Positions 1 through 11,169 of a stretch of DNA of 64,000 nt are shown here, piece by piece. How positions within the stretch are numbered: the first letter of the stretch is position 1; each line of letters opens with the position of its first letter. The position numbers and the translations under genes are program-made. Under the pieces are notes generated by a model. It searched no databases and was not told where the DNA came from. It saw only the letters and a list, made by a program, of their open reading frames with translations. Source of the DNA: Colwellia maritima (GTDB taxonomy: Bacteria; Pseudomonadota; Gammaproteobacteria; Enterobacterales; Alteromonadaceae); contig NZ_JAKKSL010000006.1 in NCBI RefSeq assembly GCF_022669015.1, positions 186,001-250,000 on the forward strand. The letters run 5' to 3'.

Positions 1-980
1 TTTATGGCAAACGGCGTAAATAAAATCATGCACATAACGACTTTGATGGAAACGCACTTCATGTTTGGCCGGATGAACATTGACATCCACTTCACGATGA
101 TCAAGTGATAAAAACAACACAAAAGCAGGATAGGTATCCGGCGGTAATAAATCGGCATACGCTTGTCGTATAGCATGATTAATGAGTTTATCACGCATCA
201 TTCTGCCGTTAACATAGCTATAACAAAGATCATTTTGATTACGAGCAAAACTCGGTTTCGTTAACCAACCTGTAAAGACCATGTCGTCATGCCGGCAATC
301 GATTTCTATTGCATTATCAACAAACTTTTGACCACAAACCATAGCGACTCGCTTAGCCGTTTGTGCTTTAGTCGTGGCAGCACGATACTGGCGGATTATT
401 TTACCGTTATGCGTAAGTGAAAAAGTAACATGAAAACAGGCCCGCAATACGTCGTATCACTTCATCAATATGAGTAAACTCTGTTTTCTCAGTGCGTAAA
501 AATTTACGTCTTCTTTGGGGTATTAAAAAATAAATCTAAGACTTCAATTGTGGTGCCATCAGGATGTGCAGCCGGTTGTATGGTCACGGCCATATCACGA
601 CCTTCTGCACTTGCTTGCCATGCAGTAGCTTGGCTTTTCGGTTTAGACGTCAATGTAAGCCTTGCTACAGAGCTAATACTGGCTAATGCCTCACCTCGAA
701 AACCTAAACTGTTTATAGCTTCTAAGTCTTTTAACTCTTTTATCTTACTCGTGGCATGACGGCTTAACGCAAGTGTGAGTTCGTCTTTAGCAATCCCCAC
801 ACCATTGTCATTAATACGAATTCGTTTAACCCCTCCCTTATCAACCTCAATATTGATGGTAGTTGCACCGGCATCTAAGCTATTTTCAACAAGCTCCTTA
901 ATAACCGAAGCGGGTCTTTCTACCACTTCACCTGCAGCTATTTGGTTTGCTAAACGGGTCGGAAGTATCGCTATTGACAT
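1..980 (-). CDS. mutL: DNA mismatch repair protein MutL, N-terminal part (runs off left edge, two frameshifts)
   Basis: MutL is the GHKL-ATPase matchmaker between MutS and MutH in mismatch repair. The start at 980 gives the conserved N-terminus with the ATP-binding motifs [17 protein letters not shown] and [10 protein letters not shown] (residues about 30-100). Near 516 the frame breaks just after NTPKK, where the family has NTPARRKFLR. Removing one base restores [21 protein letters not shown], and a second extra base near 445 must be removed to continue into the domain with [18 protein letters not shown]. About 320 residues are in the window; the C-terminal dimerisation region lies outside. 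It sits downstream of amiB as in E. coli. The frameshifts are probably sequence errors; true mutator inactivation cannot be excluded from the sequence alone. Confidence 0.93.
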
Positions 981-1024
981 AGTTTTTCTTATTTATTATT
1001 GCTTTTTGCTTATTAAAAAAGGCG

Positions 1025-2357
1025 TTACCCTTCGCGAGGAATTTTTAAGGTTTGACCAATGCGTAATACATTCGATTTTAAGTTATTGATTGATTTAATT
1101 GTATCTATTGATGTTTTATAACGTTGCGCAAGCACTGATAAAGATTCGCCACTACGTACTTTATGTTTTTTCATTTCAGTCGCTGCCAATAATGTCCCTT
1201 TAGGCGTGTTTTCTAGAAAGAAACTGTCGACTGCATTAAAAATAGCCTTGGCAAGTTTTTGCCGGTGATGATGATTGTTCAGTTTTTTCTCTTCTGATGG
1301 ATTAGAAATAAACCCGGTTTCAATAAGTACTGATGGAATATCAGAAGATTTCAATACTGCTAAACTTAAGCCTTCAGGATTTTTTTTATGAAGCTTAGTC
1401 ACCTGTTTTAATTCTTTAATTACATGTAAGGCAAATTCATAACTACTTGCCATTGTGTATTCTTTTTTCATGTCAGCTAGGGTAAAGGCTAGATTTTTAT
1501 CTTTAGTCTTTTTAATGGTTTCACCTGCACCACCCAATAATTCTGATTCATCTTGTCTATTTTCAATCCAACGAGTAAATTCAGAGTTTGCACGTCTAGA
1601 CGACTGAACTAACACTGATGCGCCGTAGGGTTTAGGAGAAACAAACGCATCAGCATGAATAGAAATAAGTAAGTCGGCTTTATTTTTTCTCGCCAATTCT
1701 GTTTTACGACTATGGGTAACGTAATAATCGCCCGTTCGAATCATCACCGCTTTAAAACCAGAACGTTGATCAATCAATGCGGCAAGTTTTTTTGCAATTA
1801 ACAAGGTCACTCGTTTTTCGTAAGAGCCTTTAGCACCGATAGAACCAGGATCTTCACCGCCATGCCCCAAGAACAATTGCAATAATAATATCGCGTTTTT
1901 CGTTCGGAAGTGTTTTTAATATATTGTCATCTTTTTTTTCTTTATCATATAAATCAATTACTAAACGATCACTATATTGCCCTGCAGGTGCAAGAGGGAA
2001 GACAGTAATGGGGTAAGCTTTAGCCAATTCTAATACTAAACGTGTGTCTGATTTTGATTTTGTGGTACTGGTTCGAATAAGTTTAATACGTGGGTCATTG
2101 TTAGCTAATAAAGCTAGATCAGCGGTATTGTTGGTATCTTTAAAATCAATCACTAGTCGATCGGGCTTACTTAACGTGAAATATTTATAATCTGGTTTTG
2201 ATTTAAGATCAAAAACAATGCGTGTATTTTCAGGCGCGGGCCAAACACGAATACCATTAATACTATTTGTACTTGCTGAAGCATAACTTACTGTCAACAA
2301 TGCCGCGGCTAGTAAAGGCCAAAGCAAAGTAGAAATAATGTAAGTAAGCAAACGCAT
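1025..2357 (-). CDS. amiB: N-acetylmuramoyl-L-alanine amidase, AMIN + Amidase_3 + LysM (one frameshift)
   Basis: Periplasmic zinc amidase that cleaves the stem peptide from septal peptidoglycan during cell separation. I take the ATG at 2357, which starts a signal peptide (MRLLTYIISTLLWPLLAAAL...). An AMIN domain follows (about residues 30-140), then Amidase_3 with GHGGEDPGSIG, SIHAD and an IETGFISN-type C-terminal motif, and a single C-terminal LysM repeat (VRSGESLSVLAQRYKT). The frame breaks near 1870, exactly at the IDPGHGG motif, where the sequence reads IVLG; one extra base plus substitutions are needed to explain it. Total length is about 444 residues, as for E. coli AmiB. Its position between tsaE and mutL supports the name amiB. 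Confidence 0.93.
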
Positions 2358-2432
2358 AATGAACCTTAAATGATAATATTCTCTAAACAATGTCAACATG
2401 GCTAATCAATTAGCACTTATCGTAAGCTAGCG

Positions 2433-2930
2433 CTAGGAAGTTAGCTGCGCTAATTGCAGTAAAACACCTTCGCCCCGACTCGAACATGCTTGTAAATCAA
2501 TCAACCTTTGTTCGTTTTGATACTCTATATTAATGATTATATCGGCATTAGCCAAGACCCCAGTCCCTTTTTCTGGCCATTCGATAAAACAACAGCAATT
2601 ATCAGCAAAGTAATCACGGATCCCCATGTATTCTAATTCTTCTGGATCACCCAAACGATAAAGGTCAAAGTGGTATACTTGCCAAGGTGGCAATTCATAG
2701 GGTTCAACCAATGTATATGTCGGACTTTTCACATTGCCTTGATGTCCCATGCCCCGAACAAAACCACGGGTTAATGTTGTTTTTCCTGCACCTAGGTCGC
2801 CGTTTAAAAAAACCACTAATGATTGCTGCGTTAATTTCTGCTCATACTGACCTTGCAATACTTTCGCTAAATTCTCACCTACAGCCACGGTCGCGGCTTC
2901 GTCTGCTAAAAAATATTCTAACTGTTTCAT
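2433..2930 (-). CDS. tsaE: tRNA threonylcarbamoyladenosine biosynthesis ATPase TsaE
   Basis: Small P-loop ATPase that works with TsaB and TsaD (and TsaC) to make N6-threonylcarbamoyladenosine at position 37 of ANN-decoding tRNAs. Walker A is GDLGAGKT at residues 44-51, followed by [10 protein letters not shown] and the YHFDLYRL motif typical of the family; the IEWPEKG motif lies nearer the C-terminus. At 165 residues it has normal length and no frame damage. It lies 13 bases downstream of nnr and about 75 bases upstream of amiB, so it is probably in the same minus-strand operon, as in E. coli. Confidence 0.96.
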   Translation of the reverse strand: MKQLEYFLADEAATVAVGENLAKVLQGQYEQKLTQQSLVVFLNGDLGAGKTTLTRGFVRGMGHQGNVKSPTYTLVEPYELPPWQVYHFDLYRLGDPEELEYMGIRDYFADNCCCFIEWPEKGTGVLANADIIINIEYQNEQRLIDLQACSSRGEGVLLQLAQLTS

Positions 2931-2943
2931 TGATTCTCAAAAT

Positions 2944-4506
2944 TTATATTGAATGATGATTTTCATTCGCTAATGTTTGCAATGGCATAAATAAATCACT
3001 CGCTAACATGCCACGTTGACCACGCTTATTAGCGATAATATCACCTGCAGCACCATGAATATAGACACTTGAGCAAGTAGCAGTAAAATAATCACTCGCT
3101 TGTAAAGCGAATGCGGCCACAACACCTGAAAGTACGTCCCCCATGCCTCCAGACGCCATACCAAGATTACCTGTACTGTTTATAACAGTTTTATTCCCGT
3201 CTGAGATCAAAGTTCCTGACCCTTTCAAAATACATATTCCACCATATTTTTTAGCAATTGCTTTTACTGCTGTAAAACGATTAGCTTCGATACTTGCTAC
3301 GTCACACCCTAACAAATTAGCAGCTTCCTTTGGATGTGGAGTTAAAATCCGGCGCTCACAGTAATATTCTGTGCGTGCGAGCAACGCTAATCCATCAGCA
3401 TCAATGACTAACCGTTTCTGTTTATTGGTTAGGGTATAGTTGATGATCAAATCAAATAACGCTTTTGACCAAGTTGTTTGTCCTAGCCCCGGTCCAATCA
3501 ATAAAACATTAGCTTTTTTCATCATTGTTGTATTAACCAATTGGTCCACGGTACTTGGCGCTAACATTAATTCTGGCCGGCCGTTGAAAACCATGGAGCG
3601 ATTACTTTTATGGCAGCAAACAGAAACAAGTGCAGCACCACATCTTAACGTAGCTTCACTTGCTAAACGTATCGCTCCAGGCATTCCCTCACCACCACCA
3701 ACACACAGCACTTGACCAATATTACCTTTGTGACTGGTATTTAGACGATTTTTTAATGGACTAACGTCATTAAGTAAAGGGTTAGTTGTTTGATAACTCA
3801 CATCGCTTTTAACCATTTCAGTAAAAACATCACCCAAACCAATCTCGGCTAAGCGTAAGTCACCGACAAAATTAGCCGCTTGCCCTGAAAGTAGCCCCTG
3901 CTTATAAACAATGAAGGTAACGGTTACATCGGCAATAACTGCATTGTTTTGACTGACAAAACCCGTTGTTGCGCATAACCCTGAAGGAGTATCGATACTT
4001 AGCACACTAGCTTTGTGCGTATTGATGCACGTAACTAGCTGCTGCATAGAGTCATTTAATGTGCCATAAAAGCCAATACCAAATAGTGCATCGACAATAA
4101 CATCTCCTGAAAAATCACCAATATAATCCAGTAAATTATTAGTGACTACTTGTGTTACACCAACCTCAAGCATTGCTTGGTAAGCAATTAGTGCATCGCC
4201 CTTAATTAATTCAGGCTCGCACGTTATCAGCACGCTCACGTTAATATTGGCTAAATGAGCTAAGCGCGCTAAGATAAAACCATCCCCCCCATTATTGCCC
4301 TTGCCTGATATAACAAGAATGCTTTTTGCCTGGGGCCAACGTTGACTCAAAATTTTATACGCGGCACTACCGGCTCTTGTCATTAATTCATACATTGGCA
4401 GCATTTGACTTTTCGCCACTACGCCTTCATTGTCCAAAACTTGTAGCGCACTATAAGCGCTGTACCTGTGATGTTTTGTGTTAGCCGGTTGTGATAAACT
4501 CATCAA
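2944..4506 (-). CDS. nnr: Bifunctional NAD(P)H-hydrate epimerase / ADP-dependent dehydratase
   Basis: Metabolite-repair enzyme that epimerises damaged NAD(P)HX and dehydrates the S form back to NAD(P)H. The N-terminal YjeF_N domain (about residues 20-230) carries the loop GKGNNGGDGFILA (residues 68-80) and DALFGIGF. The C-terminal carbohydrate-kinase-like domain (about 235-515) carries LIGPGLGQ, LTPHPKEAANLLG, LKGSGTLI and the catalytic-region motif SGGMGDVLSG. At 520 residues it is full length and intact. Two adjacent Met codons (4506 and 4503) are possible starts. It is divergent from queG across an 81-base gap that must hold both promoters. Confidence 0.96.
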   Translation of the reverse strand: MMSLSQPANTKHHRYSAYSALQVLDNEGVVAKSQMLPMYELMTRAGSAAYKILSQRWPQAKSILVISGKGNNGGDGFILARLAHLANINVSVLITCEPELIKGDALIAYQAMLEVGVTQVVTNNLLDYIGDFSGDVIVDALFGIGFYGTLNDSMQQLVTCINTHKASVLSIDTPSGLCATTGFVSQNNAVIADVTVTFIVYKQGLLSGQAANFVGDLRLAEIGLGDVFTEMVKSDVSYQTTNPLLNDVSPLKNRLNTSHKGNIGQVLCVGGGEGMPGAIRLASEATLRCGAALVSVCCHKSNRSMVFNGRPELMLAPSTVDQLVNTTMMKKANVLLIGPGLGQTTWSKALFDLIINYTLTNKQKRLVIDADGLALLARTEYYCERRILTPHPKEAANLLGCDVASIEANRFTAVKAIAKKYGGICILKGSGTLISDGNKTVINSTGNLGMASGGMGDVLSGVVAAFALQASDYFTATCSSVYIHGAAGDIIANKRGQRGMLASDLFMPLQTLANENHHSI

Positions 4507-4587
4507 AAATTTACACCTTGTTAGTTATCTTTTGATTAATTAAGTATACTTCACTTACTGTAATTGCATCGGTTATCTCACTTAAAA

Positions 4588-5803
4588 ATGACAAATACAA
4601 CACTTAATACTCCCACTATTAACTATCCTGAATTGGTTGAAAAAATCAAGTGTTGGGGAAAAGAATTAGGCTTTTCTCAACTGGGTATTACGGATATTGA
4701 TCTATCAAAACATGAGCAAGCATTAGAGAAATGGCTTGCAAATAATTATCATGGCAATATGGACTACATGGCTCGTCATGGTTTAATGCGCGCACGTCCA
4801 AGCAGAATTAGAGCCTGGGACGGTCAGAGCGATCAGTGTTCGATTAGACTATTTACCAACAAAAGCAAAATGTGCACGCATTTTAAAAGCGAAAGATCAT
4901 GCTTATATAAGCCGTTACGCATTAGGCCGAGATTACCACAAATTAATGCGTAAACGACTTCAACAATTAGGCAAACTGATTACCGAATATTGTGAACACT
5001 TTAATTTTCGCCCTTTTGTTGATTCTGCACCTATATTAGAACGTCCTTTAGCTGAAAAAGCAGGCTTAGGTTGGGTAGGTAAACATAGTTTATTACTTAA
5101 CAAAGAGGCAGGTTCATGGTTTTTTATCGGTGAGCTTTTGATTGATATTCCTTTACCTGTCACCGTGGAACAGCCTGACAATAACGATTTAACTGAAACA
5201 AAGGTAAATGACTGTGGTCACTGTGTCGCTTGTATTAAAATATGCCCAACACAGGCTATTGTTGAACCTTATGTTGTTGATGCAAGACGCTGTATTTCTT
5301 ATTTTACCATTGAATCACCTGATCCAATCCCCCTTGAACTAAGACCATTAATGGGTAATAGAATTTACGGCTGTGATGATTGCCAGTTAATTTGCCCATG
5401 GAATAAATACGCTAAACTCAGTTTAGAAAATGATTTTCAAGCTCGACATCAACTAGATGAAATAACACTGTTAACGCTCTTTTCTTGGGAAGAATCTTAT
5501 TTTTTAAGTGCTTTTGAAGGCTCCCCTATACGTAGAATAGGGTTTCAAAGTTGGCAGAGAAATATTGCCGTTGCTTTAGGTAATGCACCTTGGGATATAC
5601 AGATTATTGAAGCATTAGAAAAACAGTTAGCCAATGCTTCCACATTAGTTGCTGAACATATTCACTGGGCGATTAAACAACAACAATTAAAAAGCCCTAG
5701 TAACAACACAAATTCAATAAATAGCACAAACAATAATGCCAATAACAGACTCAATGCTCGATTGATTCGCTCTGTTGAAAAAGGACTGCCCAGAGATGCC
5801 TAG
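4588..5803 (+). CDS. queG: Epoxyqueuosine reductase QueG (one frameshift)
   Basis: Cobalamin- and Fe-S-dependent enzyme for the last step of queuosine formation in tRNA. The N-terminal part (KELGFSQLGITDIDL; HGNMDYMARHGLMRARP) and the C-terminal part (FVDSAPILERPLAEKAGLGWVGKH) are both classic QueG. Two ferredoxin-like cysteine clusters are visible: DCGHCVACIKICP and YGCDDCQLICPWN. One extra A near 4805, after RARP, breaks the frame; removing it restores AELEPGTVRAISVRLDYLPT and continues into the second half. I prefer the ATG at 4588 over the TTG at 4564. The last residues are Asn/Ser-rich. It is convergent with the hybrid-kinase-like gene, only 22 bases apart. Confidence 0.94.
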
Positions 5804-5825
5804 TTATTTTTCCGCCAATCCTATC

Positions 5826-8800
5826 CTAAATAGCTTCGGCGAAGGTATCAATATCATCCAACGCAAGGCGTGTTTCTTTAACTAATGCATTTATTGTTTC
5901 TACATTCTTTGGGTATTTCGTGACAACTTAATAGGTTTGTCCATTGAGTACACAGTAATAGCAATTGTGGAGCTGTTAGAATTTGTGCATTCAATGTTAA
6001 GGCCGCCACAGATAATTTAGCTGCATTTATGTTTTTTTCTTTGAGCGCTTCAATGAGTAAATTAAGTTGTTGATGATTATCTTGCGTGTAATCATCCAAG
6101 CATAAATAATGCCAACTCAACCGAACCTTGATTATGTAAATAGTTTGAAAAATTGAAAATTTTGGTCTGTTCATCACCCGTTAAAATATCTGCAACTTGT
6201 GTAATAACCCTATCATCTAATGACGCTAATAGTTCTGATTCAATGTCATGTTCATCATCATGGGACTGGAGTTTTATTGTACTCCCAAGATTTTGTGGTT
6301 TCGACCAAACACCTTGCTTAAGCTTGAGCCAAGGTGATAACACTTCAACAAGTTCAAGCAAGGTACTTTCTTTAGCGAGTCTTCCCTTATGCCAATGTTC
6401 GAAATAGACACCATGACTTTTATTAACAACGGGCATACTGTTAGATAGATCAAAAACACCAATGTCAATTTTGGGTGTATTCTTCATTTCCAGAAAAGCT
6501 GTTTCAACAAATTCGGTTATCAATAAGCTATATTGTCCTGTTTTCCAGAATGTTTCTTGCCGGGATTCATGAGAAACTATCTGCACATAAAAGCCTAGCC
6601 ATTGCAATAATCGTTGTAAATTTTGATAATGTTGCGGCGATTTTACCCCCAGTAATAAAGGCAATTGCGTTGGCTGATATTGATTATCAACAAAGGGCTC
6701 ACAACCAAATAATTGGTTATCTTGTTCATCATTGGCTAAAAGCTGAATAATATTTTCTATAAACGTATCTTTACATAAAATGTGCTCTGCTTGAGCATAA
6801 AAACCAAAGTGTTCATACTTAAGATTATGTGATTGAAGTACCATTAACTTAGGTTGCATCGAATGCGGCAATTGAGTGAGTTTATCCTTGATATAATCAA
6901 GATGGCTGAATGCCATGTCACTCGAAATCACTAATACATCAAGCTTATGAAGGTTTAGATATTTGGCACTAAGGTAATGCTCAATACTTTCGATTACGGC
7001 TAAGCGTTCGAATTTACCTTTAGCTGACAATACTGTTTTTTCAATTAATTCAGCCAATACCCCATTATTTGATAACAAAATTACTTTTGCGTTATTTAAG
7101 GTAACATTATCAAAAATTGCTATTGATGATGCTATAGCTAAGGGCAATTCAAAATTAAGTTGATAACCCTCATCAACAAGTTGAGCAACAACATTTCCGC
7201 CATACTGCTTGGCTAACAAGATTGAAAATACTTCAACCGATGAAGACGCCGTGATTAACGTTGATTGTGATCGAACAAGCTGCGTAACAAGATCTGGCAA
7301 TACCTTGAGTGATTTAACTTTTACTTTAGCTGAAAAGCATACTAATTGTCGTCCCACACTTTTATCAAGTAATTGCACCTGTAAAAGTAATTGAGCTTCA
7401 TTGCGGTCAGCAAGCGAAATATCAATAAACAAAGAGATTAACTGCTGAAATAAACGAAAATCAATTTTCACCTCATTTAATAACTGCTCATCAAAACTAA
7501 CAACTAGCTGATTATTGTTAATCAATTGTTCCTGTTGTTTATTAAACAAAATAGCATGAAGTTCCGTGAGTAAATTAATATCACCCAATTCTAATCGTGA
7601 CTTCGCTGACTGAACCGTTAACGCCAAACGAAATTGTGCTAACCGTTGACATAATAAACTTAATTGCGTTGTTATATTCAAGCCATGATTGTTAGTGATT
7701 AACTCTGGTTTAATACAGGTCAATTGATGCCTTTGAATTATATTTAAAATTGCTCCTTCTATCGACGCATAATGCTGCAATTCAGTATCAAGCTTTTTTT
7801 GATCTTTCGTTTTACTGTCTAGTTGATATTTTTCATTAAGTTGAATTGCATATTCTGTTTTTTCAACTTGCTCTGATAAACGCTGCTCGGTAGATTTTAG
7901 TTGAGTTGACAATGATTGAAATTCAAGTTCACTATGCGAGGAGGTGGCACTACTTTTCACAAGCTGTATTATTTCATATGTTTCAGCACAATTAGCGAAT
8001 GTATTTGCGGTCGGCTTGTCAATAACGTCTTTAATAATATCAATACTACGTTGAGTAGAAACCTTAATTTTTCGACGTATTTGCCATAATAAAAAGACAC
8101 AGATATACAAGAAAAAACCAATCGTTGCAGTTAAAGTAGTAACGATATTATGATCCGACACCTGAACATTAAACTTACCAAGAAAAACATGGATCATGTT
8201 TTTTCCATTCGCTTGTGGATATACATAAGGGCTTGTCATAAGTTGTCTGATTTTTTGTTGCTGAGCTGTCAAATCATCTTGATAACCTTGAGCTAAGCGA
8301 ATATAACCTTGCCATTTTGTTAAGGCGCTTTGCTCTGTTATGACTATTTTTTCAAACGTATCAAATTGCTGATTGACATCAACCATTCCTTGAGTGATTT
8401 CAATTCCCTTAACTTGCTTATGTAATAAAAGAAGTTGCGCTACTTTTACGCGCAAATGCTCAAAACTTGCCATAGAAGTACGCATATCTAATTGTTCAAA
8501 GCTTAATAATACATCCGATAACAAAGACTTTAATTGTTGTAAACTATTTAAATGCTGAACTGACTTGGCATAAGCCGTTGCACTAGTGTAACTAACTTTA
8601 TTGCTTACTTTTTCAGTTTGGAGTTGTGTAAAAAGAGTACTTTGATTAGCAAGTTGATTATCGATAACGGGTTGAATAGATAAAAGCATTAATTGCAATT
8701 GAATAATACTGCTTTGTTTTAACTGTTGATTGCGCGTAAAACTATCTTGAAGGCGAGAGACAATATCCTCGGTGAGTTTATATTCATTCAGCCATTGCTG

Positions 8801-9181
8801 AAACAGCGCAGTATTAGTGCTATTTTGTTCCAATAACTGCGCATTAATTGCAATCAACTCTTTATGGAGTTCAACAAAATTCTCTGCATTGGCAGCAAAT
8901 AATAAATCGCTCATGAGTTCATCAGCTTTATGTAGCGCTTTAATGTGCTGTAATTCTTGCGCTATAGGGATTAGTTGATTGGCTTCTAATGTGCTTTTTT
9001 GAACGTTATGCTGATAAAACAGAGCATACGTTAATCCCACAATCACCATAATAGTTAACAATAAAGCCAATAATAAAGAAGTAAATTGTCTATATAAGGG
9101 TTTTAATTTTGCTATTTTTTGGGGTTGAATAGGCGCCGTATCATCATTGTTCAGGTTAGCAAACTCGTCAATATTGCTCAT
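5826..9181 (-). CDS. Degenerate hybrid sensor-kinase-like membrane protein (BarA-like layout, active residues missing; two frameshifts)
   Basis: A predicted inner-membrane protein of about 1118 residues. TM1 is at about residues 33-57, a large helical periplasmic part runs from 58 to 344, TM2 is at about 345-368, then come a coiled coil (about 400-470) and cytoplasmic domains. Residues 540-690 follow the HATPase_c fold pattern and end in a stretch like the G2 region (LAKQYGGNVVAQLVDEGYQL...FELPL), but the N box and the GxGxG boxes are absent, and I see no HE/N phosphoacceptor. Two receiver-like segments follow (about 700-815 and 835-945); where the first should have its Asp it reads VISSDMAF. 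A C-terminal HPt-like helical tail appears after repairing frameshifts near 6104 and 5925 and ends at 5826. Its histidine position reads SVAALTLNAQ. It looks like a phosphorelay protein that has lost catalysis. Its function is unknown to me. Confidence 0.72.
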
Positions 9182-9396
9182 AGCTATTGTTTTTATTCTT
9201 AATTACTTAATACACTTAGTTTATACCAAAGCGTAAGGGAAATAATAGCCAGATAACAAAAATAGACACACGTTATAAAATTATGCTTGGCCGGCAGAAG
9301 CTTAAAGGCTATGCGCAATCAAATTGTGTTACACTTTAGCCTTTTATACTGATAATACTTGCTAAATGACATTGCTAGCACTTCAATTTTTAATGC

Positions 9397-9942
9397 TTAT
9401 ATCTTAAAAAAGTGCTCTTGATATACCTGTAACTCAGCGATAGATTCGCGTATATCGTCTAACGCTAAATGCGCGCCTGTTTTTACGACTTTATCTAATA
9501 CTTCAGGTTTCCATCGGCGAGCTAATTCTTTTACTGTACTCACGTCTAAATTACGATAGTGAAAATAATCTTCAAAGTCCGGCATATATTTATTAATAAA
9601 ACGTCTGTCTTGTCCAATACTATTACCACACATAGGTGATACACCTTTTGGGACGTATTGCTGCACAAACTCGATGGTTTTAGCGGTAGCTTCTTCTATA
9701 TTTACCTGACTATCACGACAACGTTTCGTTAAACCTGAGTTACCATGATGTTCAATACACCATTCGCTCATATTATCTAAAACATCATCTGATTGAGCAA
9801 TAGCAAATACAGGTCCTTCCGCTAAAATATTTAATTGACTATCTGTCACAATAGTGGCAATTTCTAAGACAACGTCCGTCTCAGGCTCCAAGCCTGTCAT
9901 CTCTAAATCAAGCCAAATTAAATTGGTTTTGTTACATGTCAT
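9397..9942 (-). CDS. orn: Oligoribonuclease
   Basis: DEDDh 3'-5' exoribonuclease that degrades 2-5 nt RNA fragments and pGpG. It has the expected 181 residues. Catalytic motifs are visible: WLDLEMTGL (Asp12, Glu14) at the N-terminus, [11 protein letters not shown] in the middle and the C-terminal [14 protein letters not shown], which supplies His and Asp. It is divergent from rsgA, as in E. coli and relatives. The glycine tRNA genes that accompany this locus in E. coli are not seen here. The 215 bases between orn and the hybrid-kinase-like gene hold no gene, only an 8 bp inverted repeat (9304-9344). Confidence 0.97.
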   Translation of the reverse strand: MTCNKTNLIWLDLEMTGLEPETDVVLEIATIVTDSQLNILAEGPVFAIAQSDDVLDNMSEWCIEHHGNSGLTKRCRDSQVNIEEATAKTIEFVQQYVPKGVSPMCGNSIGQDRRFINKYMPDFEDYFHYRNLDVSTVKELARRWKPEVLDKVVKTGAHLALDDIRESIAELQVYQEHFFKI

Positions 9943-10033
9943 AAATATCCCTTAAAATTGCACAAGCAATAGATGGTAAATATCAGTATAATAGCCGACA
10001 ACTGACTAGGATTAAACAAAATGATCAACGCTT

Positions 10034-11087
10034 GTGTCTAAGAAAAAACTGACTAAAGGCCAAAGAACGGCGCATTAAAGCCAATCACGACAAAAAATTA
10101 CACCCAAAAGCAGGCTCCGGTATTGAAAAAATACAGTGGCAAGATGACGAGCTTGGTGCAACTGAACAAGGTACTGTGATTAGTCGATTTGGCCAACATG
10201 CTGATGTCGAAAATAACGATGGCACCATATATCGCTGTAATCTACGCCGTTCAATAAGTTCTTTAGTTTGCGGAGACAAGGTACTGTGGCGTTTAGGTAA
10301 AGAAACTGAACACAGTATTCGTGGCATTATTGAAGCCGTACATGATCGTGAATCAGTCTTAAGTCGTCCTGATGTTTACGACGGTGTAAAACCCATTGCG
10401 GCAAATATTAGCCAAATTTTAATTGTTTCATCAGTGTTACCCGCTTTCAATAGCGATATTATTGACCGTTATCTCGTTGCAGCAGAGCAAACAGGCATCA
10501 CCCCAGTGATCGTATTAAATAAAATTGACTTACTTAACGCGCTAAGTCAAGACGAGCAAACCAATATAGAACAACAGTTAGAAATCTATCGAACTATCGG
10601 TTATCAAGTGCTTTATGGCAGTAGCCAATCTAATGAAGGCATTAGTGACATAAAAAGACAATTAAGTCAGCATGTGAGTATTTTTGTTGGCCAATCAGGA
10701 GTAGGCAAATCGACACTAGTCAATGCCCTTATGCCCGAATTAGGCGTCATCACTCAAGAAGTTTCACAGAACTCAGGTTTAGGTCAACACACAACTACCG
10801 TCGCACGTTTATACCATTTTGAAGAAGGTGGGGATTTAATTGATTCACCAGGTATTAGAGAATTCGGTTTATGGCATCTAACCCCAGAACAAGTATTTAA
10901 TGGCTTTAGAGAATTTGAACAATTTCAAGGTTTATGTAAATTTAGAGATTGTAAACACCAAAACGATCCTGGCTGTGCATTAATTTCAGCGTCCGAGCAA
11001 GATATTCATCCTAAACGTTTAGCTAGCTTCCAACGAATTTTAGCAAGTTTAGGTGACAACAAACTAACGTCACGATTTAATGATTAG
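10034..11087 (+). CDS. rsgA: Ribosome small subunit-dependent GTPase RsgA (one frameshift near the N-terminus)
   Basis: Circularly permuted GTPase that checks late 30S assembly. An in-frame start further down would remove the normal N-terminus. A GTG at 10034 begins SKKKLTKGQ, and deleting one base near 10065 gives the expected RRRIKANHDKKLHPK and joins the OB-fold part (VISRFGQHADVENNDG). Permuted GTPase motifs appear in order: NKIDLL (G4), GQSGVGKSTLVNAL (G1) and DSPGIREF (G3). The C-terminal zinc segment CKFRDCKHQNDPGCAL follows. Repaired length is about 350 residues. It is followed by psd, 82 bases downstream, as in most gammaproteobacteria. Confidence 0.95.
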
Positions 11088-11169
11088 TGATAAATGAATT
11101 AACTGCTGCAAAAAAATCAGCAAAGAAACAGACCACAACCAAATAAATAGAATAAATAAAGGAAAAAAC

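Noticed and set aside
504-1089. Open frames on the plus strand opposite mutL and amiB
   Set aside because: They are antisense shadows of strongly conserved genes, with no ribosome sites and no sensible proteins.
4564-4587. Upstream TTG start for queG
   Set aside because: The ATG at 4588 fits the family N-terminus better; the extra eight residues are not conserved.
9182-9396. Glycine tRNA genes expected near orn from E. coli synteny
   Set aside because: No cloverleaf arms or T-loop GTTCRA sequence found in this gap.
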